DNA of 64,000 nt, taken from the NCBI RefSeq assembly GCF_001425005.1, contig NZ_LMDB01000039.1, positions 1 to 64,000 on the forward strand, in the 5' to 3' direction. Below the pieces are notes generated by a model. The model was not told the DNA's origin, did not search any database, and was given only the letters and a program-made list of their open reading frames with translations. The position numbers and the translations under genes were made by a program. Origin of the DNA: Duganella sp. Root336D2. Its GTDB lineage: Bacteria > Pseudomonadota > Gammaproteobacteria > Burkholderiales > Burkholderiaceae_D. Positions within the stretch are counted from its first letter, which is position 1; every line of letters begins with the position of its first letter. This document shows, piece by piece, positions 29,198-37,275 of the stretch.

Positions 29198-32098
29198 TCA
29201 GGTTTGCATTGTCTCGTCCGCGTAGCTGATGCGATCGCGGCCTTCGTTCTTCGATCGATACAGGGCCAGGTCTGCCTGGTGCAGCAGGTCGGTGGCGGTG
29301 GCTTGGCTATGCGGCTTGAAGACGACTGCGCCGAAACTGGCGGTGACCGGCAGGCCGGCGTCGGCGCCAATGTCTACCGGCTCGCTGCGGATGGCATGGC
29401 GCAGGGCTTCGATGCGGTTGGCGCCGGCCGGCAGCGACAGGCCTGGCAGCAGTACGAGGAATTCTTCGCCGCCGTAGCGGCCAACGGAGTCGTAGGTGCG
29501 CACGGTGGCGATCAGGCGGCGGGAGGTTTCCACCAGCACGGCGTCGCCGGCCAGGTGGCCGTGCGTGTCGTTGATGTTCTTGAATTTGTCCAGGTCGAGC
29601 AGGACCAGCACGAAGCTTTCGCCGGTGCGCTGGCTCTTGCCGATTTCGCGCTCGAGGATTTCCATCATTGCGCCGCGGTTCCAGGTGCGTGTGAGGGCGT
29701 CCTTCAAGGCGCGTACTTTCAGGGCTTCCTGCGCTTCTTCAAGGGCGCGGGTGCGTTCCTGCACCATCACTTCCAGTTCCGCTTCGCGGCGTTTGTGGAC
29801 CAGCAGGCGCATGCGGTGGAATAGCAGGAAGCCAAGCGTAATACCGGCGGCGCACAGCACGTAGAAGGGATAGCTGCGCCACCATGGCGGTGCGATGGAG
29901 AATGCGAGTTCGGCGGGCTTGGACTGGATGCCGCTGTCGGCATCCACTGCCACGGCCTGGAAGCGGTAATCGCCGCCCGGCAGGGCTGCGTAGCGCATTT
30001 CCGGCTGGGCGGAGTCGTTCCATTGGTCTTCCAGGCCGGCCAGGCGGTAGCGGTAGTGCAGGCCCTGGCGGCCTTCGAATTGCAGGCTGGCCAGGCGGAA
30101 GACCAGCGGTTCGCGTGACCATGGCAGGCGCGCTGCGCCTGGCGCGAGCTCGGTGCTGCCACGCCTGGCTTCTTCAATCACGACGGGCGGCGCGCCGGTG
30201 TCGAACAGGGTTTCGGGGTGCAGCAGGTGCGATAGGCCGTTGCTGGTGGTGACCCACATCGAGCCGTCCTGGTCTTCGTAGAAGCCAATGCCGTTCAAGT
30301 CGTTCCATGCCAGGCCGTGGGTCTGGTTCAGCATGCGCCAGCGCTCGCGGTTCCAGACCGCCATGCCGGCGCCGGTGGCGACCCAGAGCCAGCCGCGGCT
30401 GTCTTCAACCATGGCGTAGACGCTGCGCTCGCGCAGTACTGGCGCTTCGATGCGGGTGGCGCGTGGCTTGCCTTGCGTAGTCATCTGCCACAGGGCTCCA
30501 CCGGCGGCGGCCCATAGCTTGCCGTCGCGCGAACAGGCGATGCCGTCGAAGGTGGCTTTGCCTACCGTGTCCCCCAGGGGCAGTACTTGCCATGCCTTGC
30601 CGTCGTAGTGCAGCACGTCGGTTACGCTGGGCAGCCACAGGTGGCCTTGCTGGTCCATGCAGCCTGCGCCGACCGGGTTTTCTGGGTGGCGGCCTGCTGT
30701 TTCGGGCATCTTCACCAGTTGCGGCTGCGTGCCGGTGGGCGCGCTGGCGGGGAGGACGTAGACGCCTTTCCAGGTTGTCAGCCACATCTGGTCGTTGCGG
30801 TCGGCCAGTACTTGCGTGATGAAGGGCAGCTTGGCGACCAGTTCCGTCTTGCCGCTGTCCGGCAGGTAACGCATCAGCATGCCGGAGTAGCTGCCGGCCC
30901 ATAGCCTGCCGCTGCGGTCCATGTCCATGCTGGCCCATTGCTGGCTGGCCAATGCCGGCGGCGTGCTTGGGGTGGTGAACTTGTTGGCGCCGGGCGCCAT
31001 CATGGCGTGGCCGTTGCGGGTGCCGATGTGCATGGCGCCCCGGCGGTCGCGCAGGGCCGAGATGATCACGTCGTCGGGCAGGCCGTGCTGGGCGGTCCAG
31101 TTTTCCCAGTTGCCGTAGCCTAGCCAGTGCTGCAGGCCGCGGCCGCGCGTTGCCAGCCAGGTGCCGTGGCCCTGGTCGTGCAGGACGGCGGTGATGCCGC
31201 CGCCGGCGGCCAGGCCGTTCTCTTTGCCGTAAGCTTCCCAGCGGCCCTGGCGCCAGCGCAGCAGGCCGGGGTCGGCGTTGGTGAGCACGTTGCCGTTGTC
31301 GTCGATATGCAGCTCGCTGCGCAGCATGTGCTTGCGCATCATGTCTTGCGGGGGTGTGCGGTCTTCGAAGCGGTTGGCGCCTTTGGGCAGCGTGAAGATG
31401 CGCTGGGCGCTGCGGGTCCACAGGTTACCGTCCTTGTCGATGGCGATACTGCTCCATTCGTCGTGCGGCAGCCCTTCTGCTTCGCCCAGCACGCGGATGC
31501 GGCCTTCGCTGGCCTGGCACAGGGATGCTTCGCAGGCCAGCCACAGGGTGCCTTTGCTGTCGGCGTAAACACTGCGCACGGCTTGCAGTTCCGGGTGGGC
31601 CCTGAGCGTGGCCTGGTCGAAGTAATGGCGGACGCTGGTGCTGTCGCCTTTTGCGGTGATGACGAGCAGGCGGCCTTCGCTTGCCAGCAGCAGGTCGCCG
31701 CCGGTGCCTTCAGCCATGGGCTGGTAGGGCCAGACGGGGATCTTCTCGCCGTTCCACAACACGGGCGTCAGGCGGCCCTGGTTCAGGCGGTACAGGTTTT
31801 CGTGGTTGCCGATCCATAGCGCGCCGGTACTGCTGCTGTGCAGGGCGGTGACGAAGGGGTCCGTCATTCCTTGCGTGATGCCGTAGCGGCGGAAGTGGGC
31901 GCCGTTGTAGCGGAACAGGCCATTTTCGCTGCCTGCCCAGAGGTAGCCGCTGGCGTCCTGGCTCAGTGCCGTGACGGAGAGGTTGCCGAGGCCTTCGCTC
32001 TGTCCAAAGTGTTGTAAAGGGATGTGCTGGGGGCTGGCGTCAAGCGTCGCCATACCCAATACGGCCGCAAGCAAGCTTTGGAGCAGTTTCAATCGCAT
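29198..32098 (-). CDS. Beta-propeller sensor diguanylate cyclase (Reg_prop, Y_Y_Y, GGDEF)
   Basis: 966 residues. A signal sequence is followed by periplasmic two-component-regulator propeller repeats covering about residues 30-650 (repeated forms such as GYLWAGSENGLFRYNG and RGWLWVATGAGMAVWN). A Y_Y_Y domain at about 690-760 and one membrane helix near 770-790 lead to a cytoplasmic GGDEF domain. The active site reads GGEEF, which supports activity. The product-inhibition I-site RTYD sits five residues before it. The protein should synthesise cyclic di-GMP in response to a periplasmic ligand. It lies inside the sox-type operon between the small cytochrome gene and the flavoprotein gene with gaps of 2 and 13 bases, so the signal may report on the redox chemistry of that operon. 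Confidence 0.9.
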   Translation of the reverse strand: MRLKLLQSLLAAVLGMATLDASPQHIPLQHFGQSEGLGNLSVTALSQDASGYLWAGSENGLFRYNGAHFRRYGITQGMTDPFVTALHSSSTGALWIGNHENLYRLNQGRLTPVLWNGEKIPVWPYQPMAEGTGGDLLLASEGRLLVITAKGDSTSVRHYFDQATLRAHPELQAVRSVYADSKGTLWLACEASLCQASEGRIRVLGEAEGLPHDEWSSIAIDKDGNLWTRSAQRIFTLPKGANRFEDRTPPQDMMRKHMLRSELHIDDNGNVLTNADPGLLRWRQGRWEAYGKENGLAAGGGITAVLHDQGHGTWLATRGRGLQHWLGYGNWENWTAQHGLPDDVIISALRDRRGAMHIGTRNGHAMMAPGANKFTTPSTPPALASQQWASMDMDRSGRLWAGSYSGMLMRYLPDSGKTELVAKLPFITQVLADRNDQMWLTTWKGVYVLPASAPTGTQPQLVKMPETAGRHPENPVGAGCMDQQGHLWLPSVTDVLHYDGKAWQVLPLGDTVGKATFDGIACSRDGKLWAAAGGALWQMTTQGKPRATRIEAPVLRERSVYAMVEDSRGWLWVATGAGMAVWNRERWRMLNQTHGLAWNDLNGIGFYEDQDGSMWVTTSNGLSHLLHPETLFDTGAPPVVIEEARRGSTELAPGAARLPWSREPLVFRLASLQFEGRQGLHYRYRLAGLEDQWNDSAQPEMRYAALPGGDYRFQAVAVDADSGIQSKPAELAFSIAPPWWRSYPFYVLCAAGITLGFLLFHRMRLLVHKRREAELEVMVQERTRALEEAQEALKVRALKDALTRTWNRGAMMEILEREIGKSQRTGESFVLVLLDLDKFKNINDTHGHLAGDAVLVETSRRLIATVRTYDSVGRYGGEEFLVLLPGLSLPAGANRIEALRHAIRSEPVDIGADAGLPVTASFGAVVFKPHSQATATDLLHQADLALYRSKNEGRDRISYADETMQT

Positions 32099-32100
32099 TT

Positions 32101-32403
32101 CTATTTTTTCTGGGCGGCGAAGTACGCTGCCACTATTTCCAATTGGTCGTCAGTGTAACCTTTGGTTAGCTGGGTCATGATGGTGGCGGGGCGTTTGCCG
32201 GTCTTGAAGTCTTTTAGCGCGGCCAGGAGTTGGTCTTTGGGCTGTCCGGCCAAGGGAGGTAGCGCTTTGCCTTGGGTGGCGCCGTTGGTACCGTGGCAGC
32301 CGGTGCAGCTTGCGGCAAGGCGTGCGCCGGGCTGGATGGCGTCTGCGGATGCGGCGGGGAGCGTGGTGGACAGCGCGAGCGCCAGGGCGGCGATTGTCTT
32401 CAT
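32101..32403 (-). CDS. Small class I cytochrome c (FccA/SoxE-like)
   Basis: 100 residues. A Sec signal peptide (cleavage near AASADA) is followed by heme motif CTGCH at about residues 33-37. PLAGQPKDQLLAALKDFKTG, a Met ligand in ATIMTQLTKG and the C-terminal helix complete a c553-like fold (CTGCHGTNG...LPPLAGQ). It is of the type that serves as the cytochrome subunit of flavocytochrome c sulfide dehydrogenase. The ATG overlaps the soxA stop by ATGA. Pairing with the FccB-type protein is inferred from operon membership. Confidence 0.85.
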   Translation of the reverse strand: MKTIAALALALSTTLPAASADAIQPGARLAASCTGCHGTNGATQGKALPPLAGQPKDQLLAALKDFKTGKRPATIMTQLTKGYTDDQLEIVAAYFAAQKK

Positions 32404-33203
32404 GGTCGTACTCCTGGGGTTTCTAGGGGCATGCCTTGGGCGCGGTGGGCGAGGTAGGCTTCCAGGTCTACCAGGTCGGGGGCACCGTAGGGTGGGACTT
32501 CGGCTCGTACGCCGCTCATGCAGTTGCGCAGGCGGCGTTGCAGGCTTCCTACGCCTTGCCATTCAAGGCGGTAGATGGGGTAGGCGTTGGCGTGGCCTTG
32601 GGGGATCAGGGCGCCGGCCAGGCGCTTGCCTGCGTTGTTGTCGTGGCATTGGGCGCAGCTGAGGTTCAGCTGGCCGATGCGGGTGGTGAAGAGTTGCTGG
32701 CCTCTTGCTGCGGACTGTTTTGTTTCCTTGTCGGTTGCGGGGCTTAGGGGCATGCCGCGGCTTTGCAGGGCGATGTAGGTTTCGAGGGCTAGCAGGTCTT
32801 GGGATTCGGGCTTCAGTGGGCTTGCTTGCTGGGCGCCGGTGCGGCATTGGTTGATCTGGCCGGAGAGGGTGATGACTTTGCCGGCCGACTTGCTGAAGCG
32901 GGGGAAACCTGTGGCTTTGCCGCGCATGGTGGTTTGGGCGTTGGTGTGGCAGGTGGCGCAGGATTTGCCGTTGCCATCGGTTGGCGCGGTGCGCCAGAGT
33001 ACCTCTCCGTTGGCGACCCAGAGCATGGCGGGGTTTTGGGTGTCGTCGCGTTGCATTACTTGCGTGGCGGGGGACATGTATTCGGCGCCGGATTTGCGCT
33101 CGTTTAAAACCGGTAAACCTGGGTCAGACCCATAGGGTCTGACCCTGTCTGCGGCGAGGGTGGTGGTGCTTATTAGCGCTAGCAGGAGGACGGCGGTTCT
33201 CAT
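32400..33203 (-). CDS. soxA: SoxA, diheme c-type cytochrome of thiosulfate oxidation
   Basis: 267 residues from the ATG at 33203. Signal peptide, then heme motif CATCH (residues 82-86) and CAQCH (183-187). Cys228 sits in RNCMSGVRAE, the modified-cysteine heme ligand that with SoxX catalyses thiosulfate attachment to SoxY. All hallmarks of a diheme SoxA are present. Residues about 18-33, immediately after the predicted signal cleavage site, are encoded by a REP-like palindrome (33107-33150) and read DRVRPYGSDPGLPV, which does not look like native SoxA. It overlaps soxZ upstream and the small cytochrome gene downstream by four bases. Confidence 0.93.
   Translation of the reverse strand: MRTAVLLLALISTTTLAADRVRPYGSDPGLPVLNERKSGAEYMSPATQVMQRDDTQNPAMLWVANGEVLWRTAPTDGNGKSCATCHTNAQTTMRGKATGFPRFSKSAGKVITLSGQINQCRTGAQQASPLKPESQDLLALETYIALQSRGMPLSPATDKETKQSAARGQQLFTTRIGQLNLSCAQCHDNNAGKRLAGALIPQGHANAYPIYRLEWQGVGSLQRRLRNCMSGVRAEVPPYGAPDLVDLEAYLAHRAQGMPLETPGVRP
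33107..33150. repeat. REP-like palindrome, family A, inside soxA
   Basis: AAAACCGGTAAACCT is followed by the perfect inverted repeat GGGTCAGACCC-ATA-GGGTCTGACCC (33121-33145). It lies within the soxA frame and is translated. The same flank and core occur at 34341-34382 and, reversed, at 49015-49056. Confidence 0.85.
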
Positions 33204-33523
33204 TGTTGCACTGTCAGCTGCTTTTTTTCGGTCTGGGTGAAGGCGTTGTCGCCGGTCCAGGTGAATTCCAGGGGGCCGCTGGCCGTGGCCTTGATGAAGA
33301 AGGCGATGTAGGGGTTGGCGCTCATCGCGGGGTGCAGCTCGGTGCTGATGACCGTTTTGCCGTTGTAGCGACATTCGAATTTGCGGATGATGTCGCGCGG
33401 GAGGAGCTTGCCGTCGGGGCCGGGGCGGAAGCCTGTTTCCATTGTGTGGGCGATCAGGGCACGCACTTCGATCACTTCGCCGGGCTTGGCGGTGGCGGGC
33501 ATGTGGATCAGGGCGCTGGCCAT
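33200..33523 (-). CDS. soxZ: SoxZ, sulfur-carrier complex subunit
   Basis: 107 residues with no signal peptide, as usual for SoxZ, which is exported bound to SoxY. Family features are ALIHMPATAKPGEVIEVRAL at the start, HTMETGFRPGPDG with RDIIRKFECRYNG, and PYIAFFIKATASGPLEFTWT. The length is standard. It forms the SoxYZ heterodimer that carries sulfur intermediates on the SoxY C-terminal cysteine. The stop overlaps the soxA start and it follows soxY by one base. Confidence 0.95.
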   Translation of the reverse strand: MASALIHMPATAKPGEVIEVRALIAHTMETGFRPGPDGKLLPRDIIRKFECRYNGKTVISTELHPAMSANPYIAFFIKATASGPLEFTWTGDNAFTQTEKKQLTVQQ

Positions 33524-33524
33524 G

Positions 33525-33968
33525 TCAGATTGCCTCGCCTTCGACGCAGGCGGCCAACGCCACGATCACGTCGACTGTCTGCTGCCACCATTGGCCGTCG
33601 CTGGTGCGGGCGATTGCGGTGAGCGTCTGGCTGGTGGCGAGGCGGATGCGGGTGCTGATTTCTGGCTTGCCGGCCAAGGGTGTCAGCTTGAAGCGGACCA
33701 CGTCGGGCAAAGGGTTCTTTTCGTTGAAGATGGCGATGTCGGTGACGTGGGATTGCTCGGTCATGGGGCTGTCGACGCGCACGGTGACGGGGACTGCGTT
33801 GCCGTTGTCGATCAAGGTTGCGATGTCGATCTGTACGCGGGCGCGCTGGATCCTGGCGTTGTTGGTGTAGGCGCCGATGGCGGCTGTCATCTCGGCGGGC
33901 GTGGCCTGGGCTGGGCGAACCAGGGCCAGCAGGGGGAGCGCGGCTAGGAGTTGGCGGCGGGTGGTCAT
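33525..33968 (-). CDS. soxY: SoxY-type sulfur carrier with atypical C-terminus
   Basis: 147 residues. The signal is Tat-like (TTRRQLLAALPLLALVRPAQA), as expected for SoxY. The body matches SoxY: RVQIDIATLIDNGNAVPVTV, VTDIAIFNEKNPLPDVVRFK, IRLATSQTLTAIARTSDGQW. Canonical SoxY ends in GGCGG, whose cysteine carries the sulfur substrate on a flexible arm. Here the end is VALAACVEGEAI: a cysteine is present but six residues from the end, without flanking glycines. Neither other frame restores GGCGG. The carrier may have altered access to SoxB-type or Mo-enzyme partners, or be impaired. It overlaps soxX by four bases. Confidence 0.85.
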   Translation of the reverse strand: MTTRRQLLAALPLLALVRPAQATPAEMTAAIGAYTNNARIQRARVQIDIATLIDNGNAVPVTVRVDSPMTEQSHVTDIAIFNEKNPLPDVVRFKLTPLAGKPEISTRIRLATSQTLTAIARTSDGQWWQQTVDVIVALAACVEGEAI

Positions 33969-34408
33969 TTGTTTTCTTCGCGCAGGGTGGCGAGGTAGGC
34001 GACTACGTCTTCCACTTGCTGCTCGGTGAGGATGGGTTTGTCGCGGTGCGATGGCGCTACGCGTGTCAGGCCGGTGGTTTTGCGGTACGCGGGCATGATG
34101 GTGCCGGGGTTGATTGCGCTGCTGTCGGCTATCCGCTGGCGGAGCTGGGCGGGGGTGTAGCGGTCGCCTACGCCTGCCAGGTCGGGGGCCAGGTTGCCTT
34201 GGAAGCGCTCCTCGGGGATGGGGGCGGGGTGGCAGAGGAGGCAGAGGCCTAGCTGGCGGTTGGCGACTATGGCGCGGCCGGTGTCGGGGTTGCCTGGTTG
34301 GGCGTGGGCGGGGGCTATTGTTATGGCTGACGCTAGCAGAAACCGGTAAACCGGTGTCAGACCCAAGGGTCTGACACCGTCTGAGCGAAGGGCGCGGACT
34401 GGCGGCAT
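33965..34408 (-). CDS. soxX: SoxX, monoheme c-type cytochrome of thiosulfate oxidation
   Basis: 147 residues from the ATG at 34408. Family hallmarks are GRAIVANRQLGLCLLCHPAP (heme motif CLLCH), EERFQGNLAPDLAGVGDRYT, the Met ligand in INPGTIMPAYRKTTGLTRVA and QQVEDVVAYLATLRE. It pairs with SoxA as the SoxAX enzyme. Codons about 8-23, just before the hydrophobic signal core FLLASAITIAPAHA, are REP-like repeat sequence (34341-34382). The n-region of the signal peptide is therefore repeat-derived and the original start may have been displaced. The gene begins 20 bases after the molybdenum hydroxylase large subunit. Confidence 0.92.
   Translation of the reverse strand: MPPVRALRSDGVRPLGLTPVYRFLLASAITIAPAHAQPGNPDTGRAIVANRQLGLCLLCHPAPIPEERFQGNLAPDLAGVGDRYTPAQLRQRIADSSAINPGTIMPAYRKTTGLTRVAPSHRDKPILTEQQVEDVVAYLATLREENK
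34341..34382. repeat. REP-like palindrome, family A, inside soxX start
   Basis: AACCGGTAAA is followed by CGGTGTCAGACCC-AA-GGGTCTGACACCG, a perfect dyad with 13-base arms (34352-34379). It lies within the translated start of soxX. It shares flank and core with the copies in soxA and at 49015-49056. Confidence 0.85.
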
Positions 34409-34428
34409 TTGGGGCGCCTCGCCTCTTT

Positions 34429-36615
34429 CTATGCCTTTTTCAGGCTGTGGTTTTTTAGCGGGAGGTCGCGGATGCGTTTTCCGGTGGCGGCGAAGATGGC
34501 GTTCAGCACTGCGGGGGCGGCTACGGCGATTGTTGGCTCGCCTACTCCGCCCCAGAAGCCGCCGCTTGGCATGACGACCGTTTCGACTTTCGGCATTTCG
34601 TCCATCTTCAGCACGTTGTAGGTGTCGAAGTTGGTTTGCTCGGCCTGGCCGTCCTTGATGGTGATCTCGCCGTACAAGGCGGCGCTCAGGCCGTAGACGA
34701 AGCTGCCTTCCACTTGCGCTTCGATCTGTTGCGGGTTCACTGCGTGGCCGGGATCGGTGGCGGCGACGATGCGGTGGATCTTCAGCTTGCCGTCTTTGCT
34801 GACCGAGACTTCGGCCACGGCGGCGACGTAGCTGCCGAAGCCCATGGTCTGGGCGATGCCGCGGTAGATGCCTTTCTTCGGTGGCTTGCTCCAGCCGGCT
34901 TTCTCGGCCGCTGCGTTGAGGACCGCCAGGTGTTTCGGGCTGTCTTTCATCAGCTTGCGGCGCAGGGCAAGCGGGTCCTGCTTCGTGGCGTGGGCGATTT
35001 CGTCGATGAAGCATTCGACGTAGATCGCGTTCTGGTTCAGGTTCACGCCGCGCCAGAAGCCTGGCGGCACGGCGGGGTTGCGCATGGCGTGGTCGATCAG
35101 CAGGTTCGGGATGGTGTAGCCGAACGAAGCTTCCGGGCCGGGCGGGTTAAGGCCCTGGAAGACTGCGGGATCCTTGCCGTCCTTGACGTTCTGCGGGAAC
35201 AGCGCGGCCAGGATCGACTGGCCGGCAATGCGCATGTGCAGTGCGGTCACCTCGCCTTTTGCGTCCAGGCCTGCGGTCAGTTTGCATTGGCTGACCGGGT
35301 GGTAGCGGCCGTGCTGCATGTCTTCTTCGCGGGTCCAGATCAACTTGATCGGTGTGCCGGGCATTTCCTTGGCGATCTTCACGACCTGCGTCACCCAGTC
35401 GTGCGTGGCGCCGCGGCGGCCAAAGCCGCCGCCGAGGTGCAATTTCGTCACGTCGCATTTGGCCAGCGGCAGGCCGGCGGCCTCGCTGGTGGCGGCCAAG
35501 GCGGCTTCGCCGTTCTGCGTTGGTGTCCAGACGTCGCAGCGCTCGGGCGTCCACACGGCGGTGGCGTTCATCACCTCCATCGTGGCGTGGTTCTGGTGCG
35601 GGTAGCTGTAGACGGCTTCGATTTTGCGGTGGGCGCTGGCCAGGGCGGCTTTGGCGTCGCCGTTGCTGTTGCCGACTGCGGCTTCGGGTGCGTCCAGGCC
35701 TGCCTTGATCCAGGCGGCGGTGTCCTTGCTGTTCATGCCGGCGTTGGGGCCTTTGTCCCATTCGATCGGCAAGGCATCGAGGGCGCTGCGGGCGCGCCAC
35801 CAGGTGTCGGCCACCACAGCCACTGCGCTGTCGCCTACCTGCAGTACTTTTTTCACGCCGGGCTTGCTGGCGATAGCTGCAGCGTCAAAGCTCTTCACCT
35901 TGCCGCCGAAGACCGGGCAGTCCTTGATAGCGGCGTTCAGCATGCCCGGCAGCTTGAAGTCCATGCCGTAGATCTGCTTGCCGGTGGTCTTGTCGACCGT
36001 GTCCAGGCGCGCCAGGCGCTTGCCGGCCAGCTTCCAGTCTTTCGGGTCTTTCAGCTTGATGTCGGCGGCGGCGGGTGCCTGCAGCTTGCCGGCGGCGTCG
36101 GCGACTTTTCCGTAGGTGAGCGCGCGGCCGGTTGGCGTGTGGGTGATCACGCTTTTCGCGGCCACGCATTCATTCGCGGGCACGCCCCATTGGGTAGCTG
36201 CGGCCTGCACCAGCATCGTGCGGGCTGCGGCGCCGCCCTTGCGCACGTATTCGTGCGATTCGCGCACGCCGCGGCTGCCGCCGGTGGAGAAGCTGCCCCA
36301 CACCCGGTTGCGCGCCAGCTGGCGGCCGGGCGAGGGGTATTCGGTGGTGACCTTGCTCCAGTCGCCGTCCAGTTCTTCCACCACCAGCTGCGCCAGGCCG
36401 GTCAGCGTGCCCTGGCCCATTTCGGAGCGGGCGATGCGGACCACGATGGTGTCGTCCGGTTTGACGACGACCCAGGCGTTGATTTCAGGCGCGTCGGGAG
36501 CGGCAGCGGTTGGCGCCTGCTGCGCTTCTGCGAACGGGATGTGGAAGCCGAACATCAGGCCTGCGGTGGCGCCCAGCGAGCGGCCGATGAAACCACGACG
36601 GGTCATGCCGCTCAT
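34429..36615 (-). CDS. iorB: Molybdenum hydroxylase large subunit (IorB/xanthine dehydrogenase family), Tat-exported
   Basis: 728 residues. The Tat signal is [20 protein letters not shown]. The aldehyde oxidase/xanthine dehydrogenase molybdopterin-binding domains follow, with [20 protein letters not shown] near residue 65, the [19 protein letters not shown] cofactor loop near 395, GFWRGVN near 525 and the catalytic glutamate in [12 protein letters not shown] near 695. Isoquinoline 1-oxidoreductase-type enzymes hydroxylate N-heterocycles or aldehydes using water and pass electrons through a 2Fe-2S subunit to cytochromes. The substrate is unknown. The ATG at 36615 overlaps the iorA stop (ATGA). 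Only 20 bases separate it from soxX, placing it in the same operon as the Sox proteins. Confidence 0.85.
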   Translation of the reverse strand: MSGMTRRGFIGRSLGATAGLMFGFHIPFAEAQQAPTAAAPDAPEINAWVVVKPDDTIVVRIARSEMGQGTLTGLAQLVVEELDGDWSKVTTEYPSPGRQLARNRVWGSFSTGGSRGVRESHEYVRKGGAAARTMLVQAAATQWGVPANECVAAKSVITHTPTGRALTYGKVADAAGKLQAPAAADIKLKDPKDWKLAGKRLARLDTVDKTTGKQIYGMDFKLPGMLNAAIKDCPVFGGKVKSFDAAAIASKPGVKKVLQVGDSAVAVVADTWWRARSALDALPIEWDKGPNAGMNSKDTAAWIKAGLDAPEAAVGNSNGDAKAALASAHRKIEAVYSYPHQNHATMEVMNATAVWTPERCDVWTPTQNGEAALAATSEAAGLPLAKCDVTKLHLGGGFGRRGATHDWVTQVVKIAKEMPGTPIKLIWTREEDMQHGRYHPVSQCKLTAGLDAKGEVTALHMRIAGQSILAALFPQNVKDGKDPAVFQGLNPPGPEASFGYTIPNLLIDHAMRNPAVPPGFWRGVNLNQNAIYVECFIDEIAHATKQDPLALRRKLMKDSPKHLAVLNAAAEKAGWSKPPKKGIYRGIAQTMGFGSYVAAVAEVSVSKDGKLKIHRIVAATDPGHAVNPQQIEAQVEGSFVYGLSAALYGEITIKDGQAEQTNFDTYNVLKMDEMPKVETVVMPSGGFWGGVGEPTIAVAAPAVLNAIFAATGKRIRDLPLKNHSLKKA

Positions 36616-37106
36616 GCTTTGCTCCCTTCCACGATGTCCAGGCCTGCGGTCTTCACGTCGCCGCCTTTGGCAATCACGTGGATCGCCTTGCGCACGCGGT
36701 TATAGGTGCCGCAGCGGCAGATGTTGGTCATGGCGGCGTCGATATCGGCGTCGGTCGGGTTCTTCTTCTGTTTCAGCAGCGCGGCGGCGGCCATGATCAT
36801 GCCGGACTGGCAGAAGCCGCATTGCGGCACATCCAGCGCGGCCCAGGCTTTTTGCACCGGGTGGCTGCCGTCCAGGCCCAGGCCTTCGATGGTGACGATC
36901 TTCTGCCCGGCCGTCACGGTGGAGACAGGGCGCACGCAGCTGCGCGTCGGTTCGCCGTCAATGTGCACGGTGCAGGCGCCGCACTGCGCTACGCCGCAGC
37001 CGTATTTGGTGCCGGTGAGTCCCAGCTGTTCGCGGATCACCCACAACAGCGGGGTATCTTCTTCGGCCTCGAACTCGCGTACCTGGCCATTGACGTGCAA
37101 TTTCAT
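36612..37106 (-). CDS. iorA: 2Fe-2S subunit of the molybdenum hydroxylase (IorA family)
   Basis: 164 residues from the ATG at 37106 (GGAGGCAGGAC ribosome binding site). The N-terminal plant-type ferredoxin domain shows [17 protein letters not shown] with a later Cys at TRSCVRP. The C-terminal [2Fe-2S]-binding helical domain shows [12 protein letters not shown] and [15 protein letters not shown]. It transfers electrons from the molybdopterin subunit. It has no signal peptide and presumably leaves the cell bound to the Tat-exported large subunit. It is the first gene of the nine-gene run; an FNR-type dyad lies 85-98 bases upstream. Confidence 0.92.
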   Translation of the reverse strand: MKLHVNGQVREFEAEEDTPLLWVIREQLGLTGTKYGCGVAQCGACTVHIDGEPTRSCVRPVSTVTAGQKIVTIEGLGLDGSHPVQKAWAALDVPQCGFCQSGMIMAAAALLKQKKNPTDADIDAAMTNICRCGTYNRVRKAIHVIAKGGDVKTAGLDIVEGSKA

Positions 37107-37190
37107 GTCCTGCCTCCGGGGGAATAGGTGGGATGTGAATCCGCGAAATATTACTCCCGTTTTAGCTAACTTGTGTTCGTTCGGGCAATT

Positions 37191-37204
37191 TTGACTTAGG
37201 TCAA
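37191..37204. promoter_or_regulatory. FNR/Anr/Dnr-type binding dyad
   Basis: TTGACTTAGGTCAA is a perfect TTGAC-N4-GTCAA dyad, one base per half from the FNR consensus TTGAT-N4-ATCAA. It lies between divergent iorA (85 bases away) and ompW (72 bases away), close enough to control either. FNR control of ompW is known in enteric bacteria; control here is inferred. Confidence 0.6.
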
Positions 37205-37275
37205 AGATTTTGCTGCGTCGCATCAATACACTTTCAGTCAGCAAATCTCAATGACCAAACGAAAGAGGCAGTGAA

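Noticed and set aside
29185-29370. 62-residue N-terminal extension of the FccB-type flavoprotein
   Set aside because: The extension is antisense-like Pro/Arg-rich sequence from the diguanylate cyclase gene; the ATG at 29184 has a strong ribosome binding site and begins the export signal.
33974-35014. A 349-codon frame joining an unrelated Arg-rich stretch to SoxX
   Set aside because: The first about 200 codons are an out-of-frame reading of iorB; SoxX proper starts at 34408.
34636-36705. A 689-codon open frame on the plus strand antisense to the Mo-hydroxylase large subunit
   Set aside because: It is a shadow of iorB in high G+C DNA: low-complexity His/Val/Gly-rich translation with no domain, whereas the minus strand encodes a clear molybdenum hydroxylase.
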